Below are positions 26,004-34,313 of a stretch of 64,000 bases of DNA, in pieces. The first letter of the stretch is position 1, and every line of letters begins with the position of its first letter. A program made the position numbers and the translations under genes. The DNA comes from Flavobacterium agrisoli (lineage in GTDB: Bacteria > Bacteroidota > Bacteroidia > Flavobacteriales > Flavobacteriaceae), in contig NZ_JAEHFV010000006.1 in assembly GCF_016522065.1 (NCBI RefSeq), forward strand, positions 124,001-188,000. Reading direction: 5' to 3'. The notes under the pieces were generated by a model. That model made no database searches, had not been told where the DNA came from, and saw only the letters and a program-made list of their open reading frames with translations.

Positions 26004-27056
26004 ATGAGAAATTTTGATATAAACGAAGATCCGCACCGAAGATATAATCCGTTATTAGATGAATGGGTTTTGGTCTCTCCGCATAGAGCCAAACGTCCGT
26101 GGCAAGGGCAAAAAGAAAGCGTTGCTACAGAAAAAAGACCCGAATATGATCCGGAATGTTATTTGTGCCCCGGTAATGTAAGAGCTAACGGCGAGCAAAA
26201 TCCGGACTACGAAAATTGCTATGTTTTCGAAAATGATTTTGCGGCTATGAAACAAGAAGAAATCGAGTTTAAGGCCGATTCAAATACTACTTTTTTTAGA
26301 GCGCAACCCGAACGCGGCATTTCGCGAGTGGTTTGTTTTTCGCCTCGACACGATTTGACCTTGCCAGAAATGGAAGAAAAAGACATCGAAAATATCATCC
26401 GAACTTGGCAAAAAGAGTATACTACTTTAGGCGCGAATGATTTTATCAACCACGTTCAAATATTTGAAAACAAAGGCAGTGTAATGGGGTGCAGTAATCC
26501 GCATCCACACGGACAAATTTGGGCGCAATCGTCGCTTCCTACACAAGTGGCTAAAACGCAGTTGAGTTTAAAACAATACTATACTAAAACCCAATCGAGT
26601 TTGTTAGGGGATTATTTACAGGAAGAACTTGTCAAAAAAGAACGCATTGTTTTAGAGAACGATTATTTTGTAGTTTTGGTGCCATTTTGGGCTATTTGGC
26701 CTTATGAAACGTTGGTTATTAGCAAACGTCATTTTGGGAAAATAACCGATATGACGGATGAAGAAATCAGCGCCTATGCTGCTATTTTGAAAAAGTTGAC
26801 TATAAAATATGATAATTTATTTTCGACTTCTTTTCCCTATTCATCCGGAATTCATCAAGCGCCAACCGATGGACAGTTGCATCCGGAATGGCATTTTCAC
26901 ATGCATTTTTACCCACCCTTATTGCGATCGGCAACCGTGAAAAAATTTATGGTAGGATATGAATTATTAGGAGAGTCGCAACGGGATATTACCGCCGAAA
27001 AAAGTGCTGAAATTTTACGCAACTTGTCCGAAGTACATTATAAATCGGAATTGTAA
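26004..27056 (+). CDS. galT: galactose-1-phosphate uridylyltransferase
   Basis: GalT exchanges UMP between UDP-glucose and galactose 1-phosphate. The start at 26004 (MRNFDINEDPHRRYNPL) gives 350 residues and lies just behind galK; the frame is open 10 codons further upstream, but that would overlap galK. Motifs are WVLVSPHRAKRPWQG, the zinc-binding CYLCPGN and the active-site GCSNPHPHGQIWA with the uridylylated His. The C-terminal HPEWHFHMHFYPP segment holds further metal-binding His residues. It shares an operon with galK and is followed by a strong terminator. Confidence 0.96.
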   Translation: MRNFDINEDPHRRYNPLLDEWVLVSPHRAKRPWQGQKESVATEKRPEYDPECYLCPGNVRANGEQNPDYENCYVFENDFAAMKQEEIEFKADSNTTFFRAQPERGISRVVCFSPRHDLTLPEMEEKDIENIIRTWQKEYTTLGANDFINHVQIFENKGSVMGCSNPHPHGQIWAQSSLPTQVAKTQLSLKQYYTKTQSSLLGDYLQEELVKKERIVLENDYFVVLVPFWAIWPYETLVISKRHFGKITDMTDEEISAYAAILKKLTIKYDNLFSTSFPYSSGIHQAPTDGQLHPEWHFHMHFYPPLLRSATVKKFMVGYELLGESQRDITAEKSAEILRNLSEVHYKSEL

Positions 27057-27060
27057 AAAC

Positions 27061-27093
27061 AAAAAGTCCTCGAATTTTCGAGGACTTTTTTTA
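27061..27093. terminator. terminator after galT
   Basis: Arms AAAAAGTCCTCGA and TCGAGGACTTTTT around ATTT, a strong symmetric hairpin. It also lies downstream of the convergent eda gene and may serve both. Confidence 0.88.
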
Positions 27094-27112
27094 GGGAAAA
27101 CCAAGTTGGGTA

Positions 27113-27781
27113 TTATTTTCTCAATTTGTCAATAATAGCGTATACTTCTTTAACTTTTTGAGTCAAACCAGCATAATCTTTATTGGCAATGATTTCTTTA
27201 CTAATTAATTGCGAACCCATTCCTACACAGTGAACACCCGCACTAAACCATCCTTTTAGGTTTTCTTCGCTTGGATTAACACCTCCTGTTGGCATTATGG
27301 AAGTCCAAGGTTGAGGTCCTTTAATTCCTTTAATAAAATCAGGGCCATATAAATCACCAGGGAACAGTTTTACAACTTCGCAACCTAATTCTTCGGCTTT
27401 TGTAATTTCGGTTAAAGTTCCGCAGCCAGGTGACCATAAAACTTTTCGACGGTTACACACAATGGCAATATCTTCTCTCAAAACAGGAGTTACAATAAAG
27501 TTAGCGCCTAATTGCATGTATAACGAAGCCGCTGCTGCATCGGTTACCGAACCCACACCCATTATCATTCCAGGTAATTCTTTGATAGCGTATTTGGTTA
27601 ATTCGGCAAAAATTTCGTGAGCAAAATCACCACGAGAGGTAAACTCCATCAAACGAGCTCCACCATCGTAGCAGGCTTTTAAAATATTTTTGCTTAATTC
27701 GATATCATTACTAAAAAACAACGGAATCATTCCGGTATCTTTCATTGCTTGTGCAACTTCAATTCTTGTAAATTGTGCCAT
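27113..27781 (-). CDS. eda: KDPG/KHG aldolase (2-keto-3-deoxy-6-phosphogluconate aldolase)
   Basis: The 222-residue class I aldolase splits KDPG into pyruvate and glyceraldehyde 3-phosphate, the last step of uronate degradation. Family signs are the GGARLMEFTSRG segment with the catalytic Glu, GVGSVTDAAAA, ANFIVTPV, and the Schiff-base Lys in CEVVKLFPGDL, then IMPTGGV. It lies 11 bases downstream of kdgK in the same transcription unit, so KDG made from uronates is phosphorylated and then cleaved. The unit is probably controlled by the divergent LacI regulator. Confidence 0.93.
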   Translation of the reverse strand: MAQFTRIEVAQAMKDTGMIPLFFSNDIELSKNILKACYDGGARLMEFTSRGDFAHEIFAELTKYAIKELPGMIMGVGSVTDAAAASLYMQLGANFIVTPVLREDIAIVCNRRKVLWSPGCGTLTEITKAEELGCEVVKLFPGDLYGPDFIKGIKGPQPWTSIMPTGGVNPSEENLKGWFSAGVHCVGMGSQLISKEIIANKDYAGLTQKVKEVYAIIDKLRK

Positions 27782-27792
27782 TTTTTCTTTTT

Positions 27793-28815
27793 TTATCTTG
27801 ATACTTTTCCTGAAAAATCTCCACCGATTAATTTTTCAATCTCTTCTTTGGTTACTAAATTATAATCTCCGGCAATTGTATGTTTTAAACAACAAGCCGC
27901 CACTGCAAAATTAAGAGCACGTTGTTTGTTTAATGGTTTTTCATTTAATCCATAAATTAATCCGCCCATAAAAGCGTCACCACTACCTACGCGATCTACA
28001 ACAGGAGTTACATCTTGTACATCGGCATTGTAAACGGTTTCGCCATCGTACAAAATACCTCCAATACGTTGGTAAGAAGCACTTATAGAATAACGCAAAG
28101 TAGTTGCGGCATATTTTAAGTTAGGACAAAGTTTAAAAAGATTGTCGTATAAAGCAGGTAACGATTCTAAGTTTTTGTAATCGGGGTTAACGTCTGGTAC
28201 GCCTAACATAAAGTTAGCAGTATCGATATCTCCTAAAATAACGTTGCTGTATTGCAACATTTTTGGCATAACTTCTTTAGGTGTTTTACCATATTTCCAA
28301 AGTTTAGAGCGGTAATTTAAGTCGGTCGAAATAGTAATTCCCATTTCGTGCGCTACTTCGATGGCTTCCATACAAGCTTCGGCAGCCGATTCAGAAAGGG
28401 CAGGGGTAATACCACTCCAATGAAACCAAGTAGCATCTTTCAAAATTTCTCTCCAGTTTAGCATTCCTTTTTCCAAGGTAGCCATAGCACTATTGGCACG
28501 GTCGTAAACCACGTTACTAGCACGTGTACTTGAACCGGTTTCTAAAAAGTAAATTCCAATACGGTCACCTTCACGCAATACATTGTGGTTGGCTACGTTT
28601 AATTTGCGCATTTCATTTATGGCACATTGTCCAATATCATTATTCGGAATACGGGTTACAAATTCTGCATTTAAACCGTAATTTGCTAACGATACGGCCA
28701 CATTAAATTCGCCTCCTCCATAAGTAGCTTTGAAAGTATCTGCCTGAGAATACCTTAAGTGTCTTTCGGTAGAAAGACGCAACAAAATTTCGCCAAAAGT
28801 GACTATTTTTTCCAT
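27793..28815 (-). CDS. kdgK: 2-keto-3-deoxygluconate kinase (PfkB family)
   Basis: A 340-residue PfkB-type sugar kinase. N-terminal FGEILLRLSTERHLRYSQA and GGGEFNVAVSLANYG, plus the C-terminal catalytic DRVGSGDAFMGGLIYG, identify the family. Because it is followed by eda and precedes nothing else, 2-keto-3-deoxygluconate is the probable substrate, giving KDPG for the aldolase. Fructose or another keto-sugar cannot be excluded from motifs alone. The region upstream carries a perfect 14-base palindrome, a likely LacI-type operator. Confidence 0.88.
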   Translation of the reverse strand: MEKIVTFGEILLRLSTERHLRYSQADTFKATYGGGEFNVAVSLANYGLNAEFVTRIPNNDIGQCAINEMRKLNVANHNVLREGDRIGIYFLETGSSTRASNVVYDRANSAMATLEKGMLNWREILKDATWFHWSGITPALSESAAEACMEAIEVAHEMGITISTDLNYRSKLWKYGKTPKEVMPKMLQYSNVILGDIDTANFMLGVPDVNPDYKNLESLPALYDNLFKLCPNLKYAATTLRYSISASYQRIGGILYDGETVYNADVQDVTPVVDRVGSGDAFMGGLIYGLNEKPLNKQRALNFAVAACCLKHTIAGDYNLVTKEEIEKLIGGDFSGKVSR

Positions 28816-28850
28816 TTTAATAATTGTTAACTAGTTTGAAATTTGATTAG

Positions 28851-28864
28851 TTCAATCGATTGAA
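28851..28864. promoter_or_regulatory. operator 1 for LacI-type regulator (kdgK side)
   Basis: TTCAATCGATTGAA is a perfect 14-base palindrome, 35 bases upstream of kdgK. Its centre AATCGATT recurs in the second site at 28969-28996, which fits the LacI-family preference for palindromes with a central CG. Confidence 0.7.
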
Positions 28865-28943
28865 TTTTTTTCAAAAAAATAAAGAATCTCGCAATTCTTT
28901 AGGTGTAATTTTGTGGCTATGTAAGGACTTTATTATTTAATTT

Positions 28944-28996
28944 TTGTTTTTTTTAAGAAAAAGAAATTACATTTGTTCAATCGATGGAACAAATGT
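28944..28996 (+). promoter_or_regulatory. promoter with overlapping operator 2 of the lacI-type gene
   Basis: TTG at 28944-28946 and TACATTTG at 28968-28975 form a Bacteroidota-type promoter with 21-base spacing. From 28969 to 28996 there is a 28-base palindrome (ACATTTGTTC, AATCGATG, GAACAAATGT) with a single mismatched pair. It overlaps the -7 element, so binding would block transcription of the regulator itself. Confidence 0.7.
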
Positions 28997-29005
28997 AGAA
29001 AAAAA

Positions 29006-30034
29006 TTGGAAATAAAGAAAAAAACCACCATAAAAGATATTGCAACGCTGTTAGGTTTAACACCTTCTGCAGTATCTAAGGCATTAAATGACCATCCTCG
29101 CATTAGCCAAAAAACAAAAGCAGCGGTTCAAGAAGCTGTTATTCAACTCAATTACCAACCCAATTATTTATCGAGTGCGCTTCGAAAAGGCAAGAGCAAT
29201 TTGGTGGGTTTAATTGTACCGCGAATCAATACGCATTTTTATGCTTCGGTTATCGAAAACATTGAAGCTATTTTGAATAAAAACGGCTATAATGTGATCA
29301 TGGCGCAAACCAATGAATCGTATAAAAAAGAATGTCAGAGTATTTATACCTTGCTTAATATTCAGGTGGACGGTATTATCGCCTCGATTGCCAGCGAAAC
29401 GGTCGATTTTGAGTTTTATCGAAAAATCAAACAAAAAGGCGTACCATTGGTTTTGTTTGACCGCGGTGAAAATGATTTAGAAGTGGATTATGTTGGGATC
29501 GATGATTACAATTGCAGTCAATTAATTGTAGAACATTTGGTACAGCAAAATTGTTCCCGAATAGCCCATATAACGGGGTTTAGTCATACCCGAATTTTTA
29601 AAAACAGAATTAGAGGTTTTCGAGATGCGTTGCAAAAATGGGAATTACCGGTTGAGGAAGATTTAATTATCGAAAGTAATTTGCAAATTGAAGACGGTCG
29701 ACGTATTATGGCTTCCTTATTAAACCGAAAACAACGCCCCGATGCGGTATACGCTGCGAGTGATAATGCCGCTTTAGGTGCTTTGCAAGTTTTGTTAGAA
29801 AAAGGAATTAAAGTTCCCGAAGAAATGGCTTTAGTAGGTTTTGGCAATGAACCTTTTAGTACGATAATGAAACCCGAAATATCAACTATCAACCAGTTTA
29901 GTGCCGATATTGGTAAAGAAGCAGCATTGGCTTTTTTAGAACGTATTAAACATCCGGAAAAGAAAGTGATGCTCAACAAAATCATACTAGACGCAGCACT
30001 TTTAGTACGGAATTCTTCCAAGAGGGGAAATTAA
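29006..30034 (+). CDS. LacI family transcriptional regulator
   Basis: A 342-residue LacI/GalR-type regulator. The N-terminal HTH reads TIKDIATLLGLTPSAVSKALNDHP with the hinge helix LSSALRKGKSNLVGL, followed by a periplasmic-binding-like effector domain. I choose the TTG at 29006 (MEIKKKTTIKDI): the frame is open to a TTG at 28973, but that lies inside the promoter and the operator palindrome. The gene diverges from kdgK-eda and has its own operator, so it probably represses both units and is induced by KDG or a related acid. A strong terminator follows. Confidence 0.88.
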   Translation: MEIKKKTTIKDIATLLGLTPSAVSKALNDHPRISQKTKAAVQEAVIQLNYQPNYLSSALRKGKSNLVGLIVPRINTHFYASVIENIEAILNKNGYNVIMAQTNESYKKECQSIYTLLNIQVDGIIASIASETVDFEFYRKIKQKGVPLVLFDRGENDLEVDYVGIDDYNCSQLIVEHLVQQNCSRIAHITGFSHTRIFKNRIRGFRDALQKWELPVEEDLIIESNLQIEDGRRIMASLLNRKQRPDAVYAASDNAALGALQVLLEKGIKVPEEMALVGFGNEPFSTIMKPEISTINQFSADIGKEAALAFLERIKHPEKKVMLNKIILDAALLVRNSSKRGN

Positions 30035-30074
30035 AAAACGGCTATTTCTTGTTTTAAGAAATAGCCGTTTTTTA
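30034..30074. terminator. bidirectional terminator between the LacI-type gene and the MFS gene
   Basis: Arms AAAAAACGGCTATTTCTT and AAGAAATAGCCGTTTTTT with a GTTTT loop, an almost perfect 18-base stem. It serves the convergent LacI-type and MFS genes. Confidence 0.9.
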
Positions 30075-30092
30075 GATAAAATAATTGCTTTG

Positions 30093-31391
30093 TTACACCG
30101 TTTTTACTCTTCTTCCAAAAATTCCGAAGTACAAAATAATACCAAAGCAAATCAACGGAATAATATAACCAGATTGAATATCATCGTGTTTCATGTCGAT
30201 TAAAGTCCCCATTCCATACGGAATTATAGCTCCACCCACAATTGACATCACCAACCAAGAAGAACCTGTTTCGGTATTCGATTTTAAACCAACTAATCCT
30301 AATGAGAAAATAGTAGGAAACATAATTGACATGAAAAAACCGATTCCGCCAAGCGCATAAATCACAATAATTCCACTTCCATAAATGGCAATCAGGCACA
30401 AAATCATACTGATGGCACAGTAAATTGATAACAAAACATAATCTTTTACATATTTTAAAAAGAAAGTTCCAATAAAACGTCCGGCCATGAAAAGGAAACC
30501 GTAAATACCTAAATAATAACCAGCTGTTTTTTCATCTAAGCCTGCGCCTTGTTGTGCAATTCTAATAAAAAAACTGGTAATACAAACTTGTGCGCCCACA
30601 TAAAAAAATTGCGCCACTACCGCCCAACTTAAATGAGAAAATTTTAAAACCGAGAAAAAACCAGGTTTAATTTCGGCTTCGGTATGAGTAGGTTTCATGG
30701 ATGGTAATTTCATGAAAAAAAACAAAATGGCTACCAAAACCAACACACTTCCTAAAATAATGTAAGGTAATTTTACAGCCGAAGCTTCTTCTAATAAATA
30801 AGCAGCTCGGGTGGCATCAGGCATTGCGGCCAATTCTGTTTCGGAATAATTTTTTCCTGATAAAATAAATAAAGAGCCTACAATTGGAGCAACCATAGCT
30901 GCTAGTCCGTTAAAGGATGCCGCTAGATTTAAACGTTTTGAAGCTGATTCAGGAGGTCCTAAAATGGCAGCATACGGATTTGCACTGGTTTCTAAAATGG
31001 TCAATCCGCAACCAATAATGAATAGGGCGAATAAAAACATTTCGTAGGTTCTAGAATTAGCGGCAGGCACAAACAAAAAGGCTCCAGTGGCAAATACCAA
31101 TAATCCGGTAATGATACTGTTTTTATAACCAAAACGTTTGATGAGCATTCCCGCCGGAATCGCCATGACGAAATAAGCAAAAAAGACAGCCGTGTCAATT
31201 AAAGTAGATTGGCTGTTGTTGAGTTGACAGGCTTTTTTGAGATGCGGAATCAATATTGAATCCAGATTATGCGCCATTCCCCAAAGGAAGAATAAGCTCG
31301 TAATTAATATGAAAGGCAAAAGGTATTGTTTAGAAGAGCCGTTTTGAGTGGGTACTTCGTGCGTATCGCCTGTTTGGTTGGTTATTTGCAT
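30093..31391 (-). CDS. FucP-type sugar:H+ symporter (MFS)
   Basis: A 432-residue major facilitator protein with about twelve helices, of the FucP/GluP branch that imports L-fucose, glucose or galactose with protons. The first helix SLFFLWGMAHNLDSILIPHLKKA and DTAVFFAYFVMAIPAGMLIKRFGYK, then GLTILETSANPYAAILGPPESA, are characteristic of this branch. It is the last gene of the minus-strand series that begins with the solute-binding protein at 37736, 83 bases after the MaoC gene, and may be transcribed with it. That position makes it the likely importer for the operon's substrate. Confidence 0.87.
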   Translation of the reverse strand: MQITNQTGDTHEVPTQNGSSKQYLLPFILITSLFFLWGMAHNLDSILIPHLKKACQLNNSQSTLIDTAVFFAYFVMAIPAGMLIKRFGYKNSIITGLLVFATGAFLFVPAANSRTYEMFLFALFIIGCGLTILETSANPYAAILGPPESASKRLNLAASFNGLAAMVAPIVGSLFILSGKNYSETELAAMPDATRAAYLLEEASAVKLPYIILGSVLVLVAILFFFMKLPSMKPTHTEAEIKPGFFSVLKFSHLSWAVVAQFFYVGAQVCITSFFIRIAQQGAGLDEKTAGYYLGIYGFLFMAGRFIGTFFLKYVKDYVLLSIYCAISMILCLIAIYGSGIIVIYALGGIGFFMSIMFPTIFSLGLVGLKSNTETGSSWLVMSIVGGAIIPYGMGTLIDMKHDDIQSGYIIPLICFGIILYFGIFGRRVKTV

Positions 31392-31474
31392 AGTTAGTTT
31401 TTTTTAAGGTTTTGGGTTAAAAGCAAAGAAATCGTTTTCTTTTTGTTTGTTTGAGTTTTATACCTGACAAAGAA

Positions 31475-31915
31475 TTATTTCTTTTTGACTAATAAAATGT
31501 GATCGCAAACCAAAACCACTTCGCCGCGTTGGTTAATTATTTCAACATGTTCAATAACAGTTCCCATAGCTGGATTTTTAGCTTCTGTTTTTTCAGAAAT
31601 AGTAATTTCTGAATGAATAGTGTCACCAATATGAACGGGTTTTACAAAACGCAAACGATCATAGCCTTTTGAAAAAGCCTCAGGATTAATCTCTGAAGCT
31701 GTTAAACCAATTCCAATACTAAAAACCATAGTTCCGTGGGCTATTCGTTGTCCAAAAGGCTGTGTTTTACACCATTCTTCATCCATATGATGCGGAAAAA
31801 AATCCCCTGTGTGACCCGCATGAACCACAAAATCGGTTTCGGTAATGGTTCTGCCTAAAGTAACTCGTTTATCATGAAGTTGGTAATCTTCAAAAAAAGT
31901 GGATTTGAAATACAT
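31475..31915 (-). CDS. MaoC family (R)-hydratase/dehydratase
   Basis: A 146-residue single-hotdog protein of the MaoC type. The catalytic segment is [15 protein letters not shown] with the Asp/His pair, followed by [25 protein letters not shown] and [20 protein letters not shown]. MaoC enzymes add or remove water at the beta position of acyl-CoA thioesters. It sits downstream of two CoA-transferase genes and a Gfo/Idh/MocA gene, suggesting that it acts on a CoA ester made by those transferases. A 102-base gap with a hairpin separates it from the gene before it. Confidence 0.9.
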   Translation of the reverse strand: MYFKSTFFEDYQLHDKRVTLGRTITETDFVVHAGHTGDFFPHHMDEEWCKTQPFGQRIAHGTMVFSIGIGLTASEINPEAFSKGYDRLRFVKPVHIGDTIHSEITISEKTEAKNPAMGTVIEHVEIINQRGEVVLVCDHILLVKKK

Positions 31916-31940
31916 ATATTTTATGTTTAAAAGTTTAAAA

Positions 31941-32013
31941 GTCGAATGTCAAAAGTCAAAAAGAAGTAATCAAAACGAAAAACTTTAAGACTTTACAACT
32001 TTTGACTTTCGAC
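31941..32013. repeat. intergenic inverted repeat inside the CoA-transferase operon (AAAGTC type)
   Basis: Arms GTCGAATGTCAAAAGT (31941-31956) and ACTTTTGACTTTCGAC (31998-32013) pair at 15 of 16 positions. It is related in wording to the element at 11153-11236. It could be a processing or stabilising hairpin between the Gfo/Idh/MocA and MaoC genes. Confidence 0.65.
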
Positions 32014-32017
32014 TCAA

Positions 32018-33085
32018 TTATAATTCATTTAGTGAAATTCCGCCTTGGCTATCGCTAATGTAACAGGCTTCCACGACTCTCATAGTGTCTAAAACATCTT
32101 GCACGCTAGCCAATAATTTGTCATCAGAACCTTCTTTAAATCGCATTAAATTTGACATTGTTCCGATAAAAGCTTCTGGGAACCAAGAACCTTCTAAAGC
32201 TACTTTTGTCCAGTTAAAAGCGCCATTTTTATCAGCCACAGCATATTCAAAACTATCGGGCATTCCGTCGGGATAATTCATTAAAAGTCCCATTTTTGCT
32301 TTAATAGCGCCTTTTGTACCTTCCCATTTTATATAGCTTTCTTCGTGTTCGGGTCCAAAATGATGATCATGATTCGTATTAATTACCACACGTTTGTCAT
32401 CGCCATAATTTAAAATGATGGATGAACGGCAAGAGGATAATTTTTTTAAAGGATGATGCGAAGTTTTTGCATAGACACCTTTTGGGTTTCCTAAAAACGA
32501 ACGAATACAATCGATATAATGTACACTGTGGAAAAGAATTTCTAATCTCGGATGTTCTTTAATTAAAGGGAATAATTCCCAAGGTGTGTTGACGGTTACT
32601 TTAAACTCAAAATCGTATAAATCCCCAATAATTCCGTTGTTAATTAAATAGCGAGCAGCACTGACAAAAGGAGAAAATCGAAGTTGAAAATTCATGGCAG
32701 CTACCAAACTTTTTCGTTCGCAAACCTCTACAATTTCACGTGCTTGTGCTAAATCGTTACCCATTGGTTTTTGAATCAAAACAGCAGCACCATCAGGTAA
32801 TTGTTCTAAAATTTCGATGTATTGGTCGGGTAAAACGGTGATGTCGTAAATCGCATTTTTAGGAGCTTTTTTTACGGCTTCGGCTACATTTTCATATACA
32901 TTTGGAATTCCAAATTCCTCGGCCATAGCTTTAGCTTTAGCAAAAGTTCTGTTTGTTATCCCATATACCGAAAATCCCGCCATTTTATAAGCTGGTAAAT
33001 GTGCATCTTTTACAATACCGCTGGCGCCAATAATAATAATAGGATCCGGATTTTGGGGTAATAATGGTTTATATTGTATATCCAT
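32018..33085 (-). CDS. Gfo/Idh/MocA family oxidoreductase (operon 31-38 kb)
   Basis: A 355-residue NAD(P)-dependent sugar or sugar-acid oxidoreductase. The Rossmann loop is IIIGASGIVKDAHLPAYKMAG, followed by AVLIQKPMGNDLAQA with the conserved Lys-Pro, and the C-terminal alpha/beta domain has RLEILFHSVHYIDCIRSFLG, including the usual active-site His and Asp region. It lies 5 bases after the second solute-binding protein gene and upstream of MaoC in the same operon. The substrate is unknown; oxidation of a ring or chain hydroxyl of a sugar or sugar acid is the usual activity. Confidence 0.87.
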   Translation of the reverse strand: MDIQYKPLLPQNPDPIIIIGASGIVKDAHLPAYKMAGFSVYGITNRTFAKAKAMAEEFGIPNVYENVAEAVKKAPKNAIYDITVLPDQYIEILEQLPDGAAVLIQKPMGNDLAQAREIVEVCERKSLVAAMNFQLRFSPFVSAARYLINNGIIGDLYDFEFKVTVNTPWELFPLIKEHPRLEILFHSVHYIDCIRSFLGNPKGVYAKTSHHPLKKLSSCRSSIILNYGDDKRVVINTNHDHHFGPEHEESYIKWEGTKGAIKAKMGLLMNYPDGMPDSFEYAVADKNGAFNWTKVALEGSWFPEAFIGTMSNLMRFKEGSDDKLLASVQDVLDTMRVVEACYISDSQGGISLNEL

Positions 33086-33090
33086 CGTAC

Positions 33091-34311
33091 TTATAATTTT
33101 TCGATTGATTTTTGTGTTTCGTTTAAAATGTCTTCTGATGAAATGTTGGTTTCAATTGCTTTTATGACCATTTGGTCAATAAGTTCTGTGATTCTTGGCC
33201 ATAAAGGTGTTTGAGGTAAAGTGAGTGCGTTTTCGTGCAACATTCCTAATTTGTGATAAAATGGAATTTTTTTATTGATTTCCGTATTATGCCAAGTTGA
33301 TTTTCTACAGCCAATTCCGCCTTCATTCGTTAACAAAGCATCAGATTCTGGTGTGGTAGCGAATTTTAAAAATTCATATGCTAAATCTTTATTTTTGCTA
33401 CCACTACCAATAGTATATAGCCAATATACGTTAAGAGAGGCTGATTTATGATTGGGATCGCAAGGAAGTTCGGTAATTTCTACTTTTTCTTTCACTTTTG
33501 ATTCGTCAATAACTTCGGACATAGAAGCAAAACCAAACCAATTGATTGCCATAGCAGCTTCTCCTTTAGCAAAAGTTAATCCGGCTTCAACCGAGTCAAT
33601 ATTTTTAGAATTAGGATGTGTTGTATTTGAATTATTGACAATCTTTCGGTAAAAATCTAATGCTTTTACAGCGGCTTGGGAGTTGATTGTTATTTGATTT
33701 TTTTCATTCAATAATGAGCCGCCCCGTGTCCATAATTGCAAGCAAAAATCAAAAACTGTATTGTGACCATCAGGATAATTAGCGAAAACACAGCCGAAAA
33801 AATTTTGTTCAGGACGATTGAAAAATGCTGCAATTTGTTCAAATTCTATCCAAGTTTTTGGTGGATTCAAGTCATAGCCAAATTGTGTTTTAAAGTTTTC
33901 TTTTTCAGTAGGATTTTCAAATAAATCTTTTCTGTAAAGTAAACATTCTGGCCCATCATGAAAAGGTAATCCATAAACTTTTCCTTCAACTTCTTGTAAA
34001 TGCAATAATGAATTGTGCCAACCTTCGGGGAAATCTTGTGGTGGATTTTGTTCAATAAACGGACTTAAATTTTCGATTGCTTTTTCATTAACGGCTTCCC
34101 AAATCCAATCGGTATTGAGGTGAGCAATGTCCCAATCACCATTTTGCAACCCTTTTTCAACTAACGTTTTATTATACAAATCATGTAATTCCATTGGAAC
34201 CATTTCTAAGTCAACTGAAACGTTGTTTTGTTGGCAAAACAAGTTCCAAAGCTTTTGTATTGTTGATTCAAATGGTTCAAATTTTCGAACTGCAATTCGT
34301 ATTTTTGTCAT
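33091..34311 (-). CDS. solute-binding-protein fold protein without signal peptide (copy 2)
   Basis: A 406-residue protein with the fold of family 1 extracellular solute-binding proteins: DWDIAHLNTDWIWEAVNEKAIENLSPF, GKVYGLPFHDGPECLLYRKDLFE, PKTWIEFEQIAAFF, FAKGEAAMAINWFGF and AYEFLKFATTPESDALLTNEGG. The N-terminus MTKIRIAVRKFEPFE has no signal peptide or lipobox, so it should stay in the cytoplasm, and no ABC permease or ATPase gene lies nearby. It is 2 bases after the second CoA-transferase and 5 bases before a Gfo/Idh/MocA gene. Tight coupling to CoA-transferases suggests a cytosolic sugar-acid binding, chaperone or catalytic role, but this is unproven. Confidence 0.8.
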   Translation of the reverse strand: MTKIRIAVRKFEPFESTIQKLWNLFCQQNNVSVDLEMVPMELHDLYNKTLVEKGLQNGDWDIAHLNTDWIWEAVNEKAIENLSPFIEQNPPQDFPEGWHNSLLHLQEVEGKVYGLPFHDGPECLLYRKDLFENPTEKENFKTQFGYDLNPPKTWIEFEQIAAFFNRPEQNFFGCVFANYPDGHNTVFDFCLQLWTRGGSLLNEKNQITINSQAAVKALDFYRKIVNNSNTTHPNSKNIDSVEAGLTFAKGEAAMAINWFGFASMSEVIDESKVKEKVEITELPCDPNHKSASLNVYWLYTIGSGSKNKDLAYEFLKFATTPESDALLTNEGGIGCRKSTWHNTEINKKIPFYHKLGMLHENALTLPQTPLWPRITELIDQMVIKAIETNISSEDILNETQKSIEKL

Positions 34312-34313
34312 GA

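Noticed and set aside
28973..29005. Upstream TTG start for the LacI-type regulator
   Set aside because: It lies within the -7 element and the operator palindrome, so it cannot be transcribed in full from that promoter.
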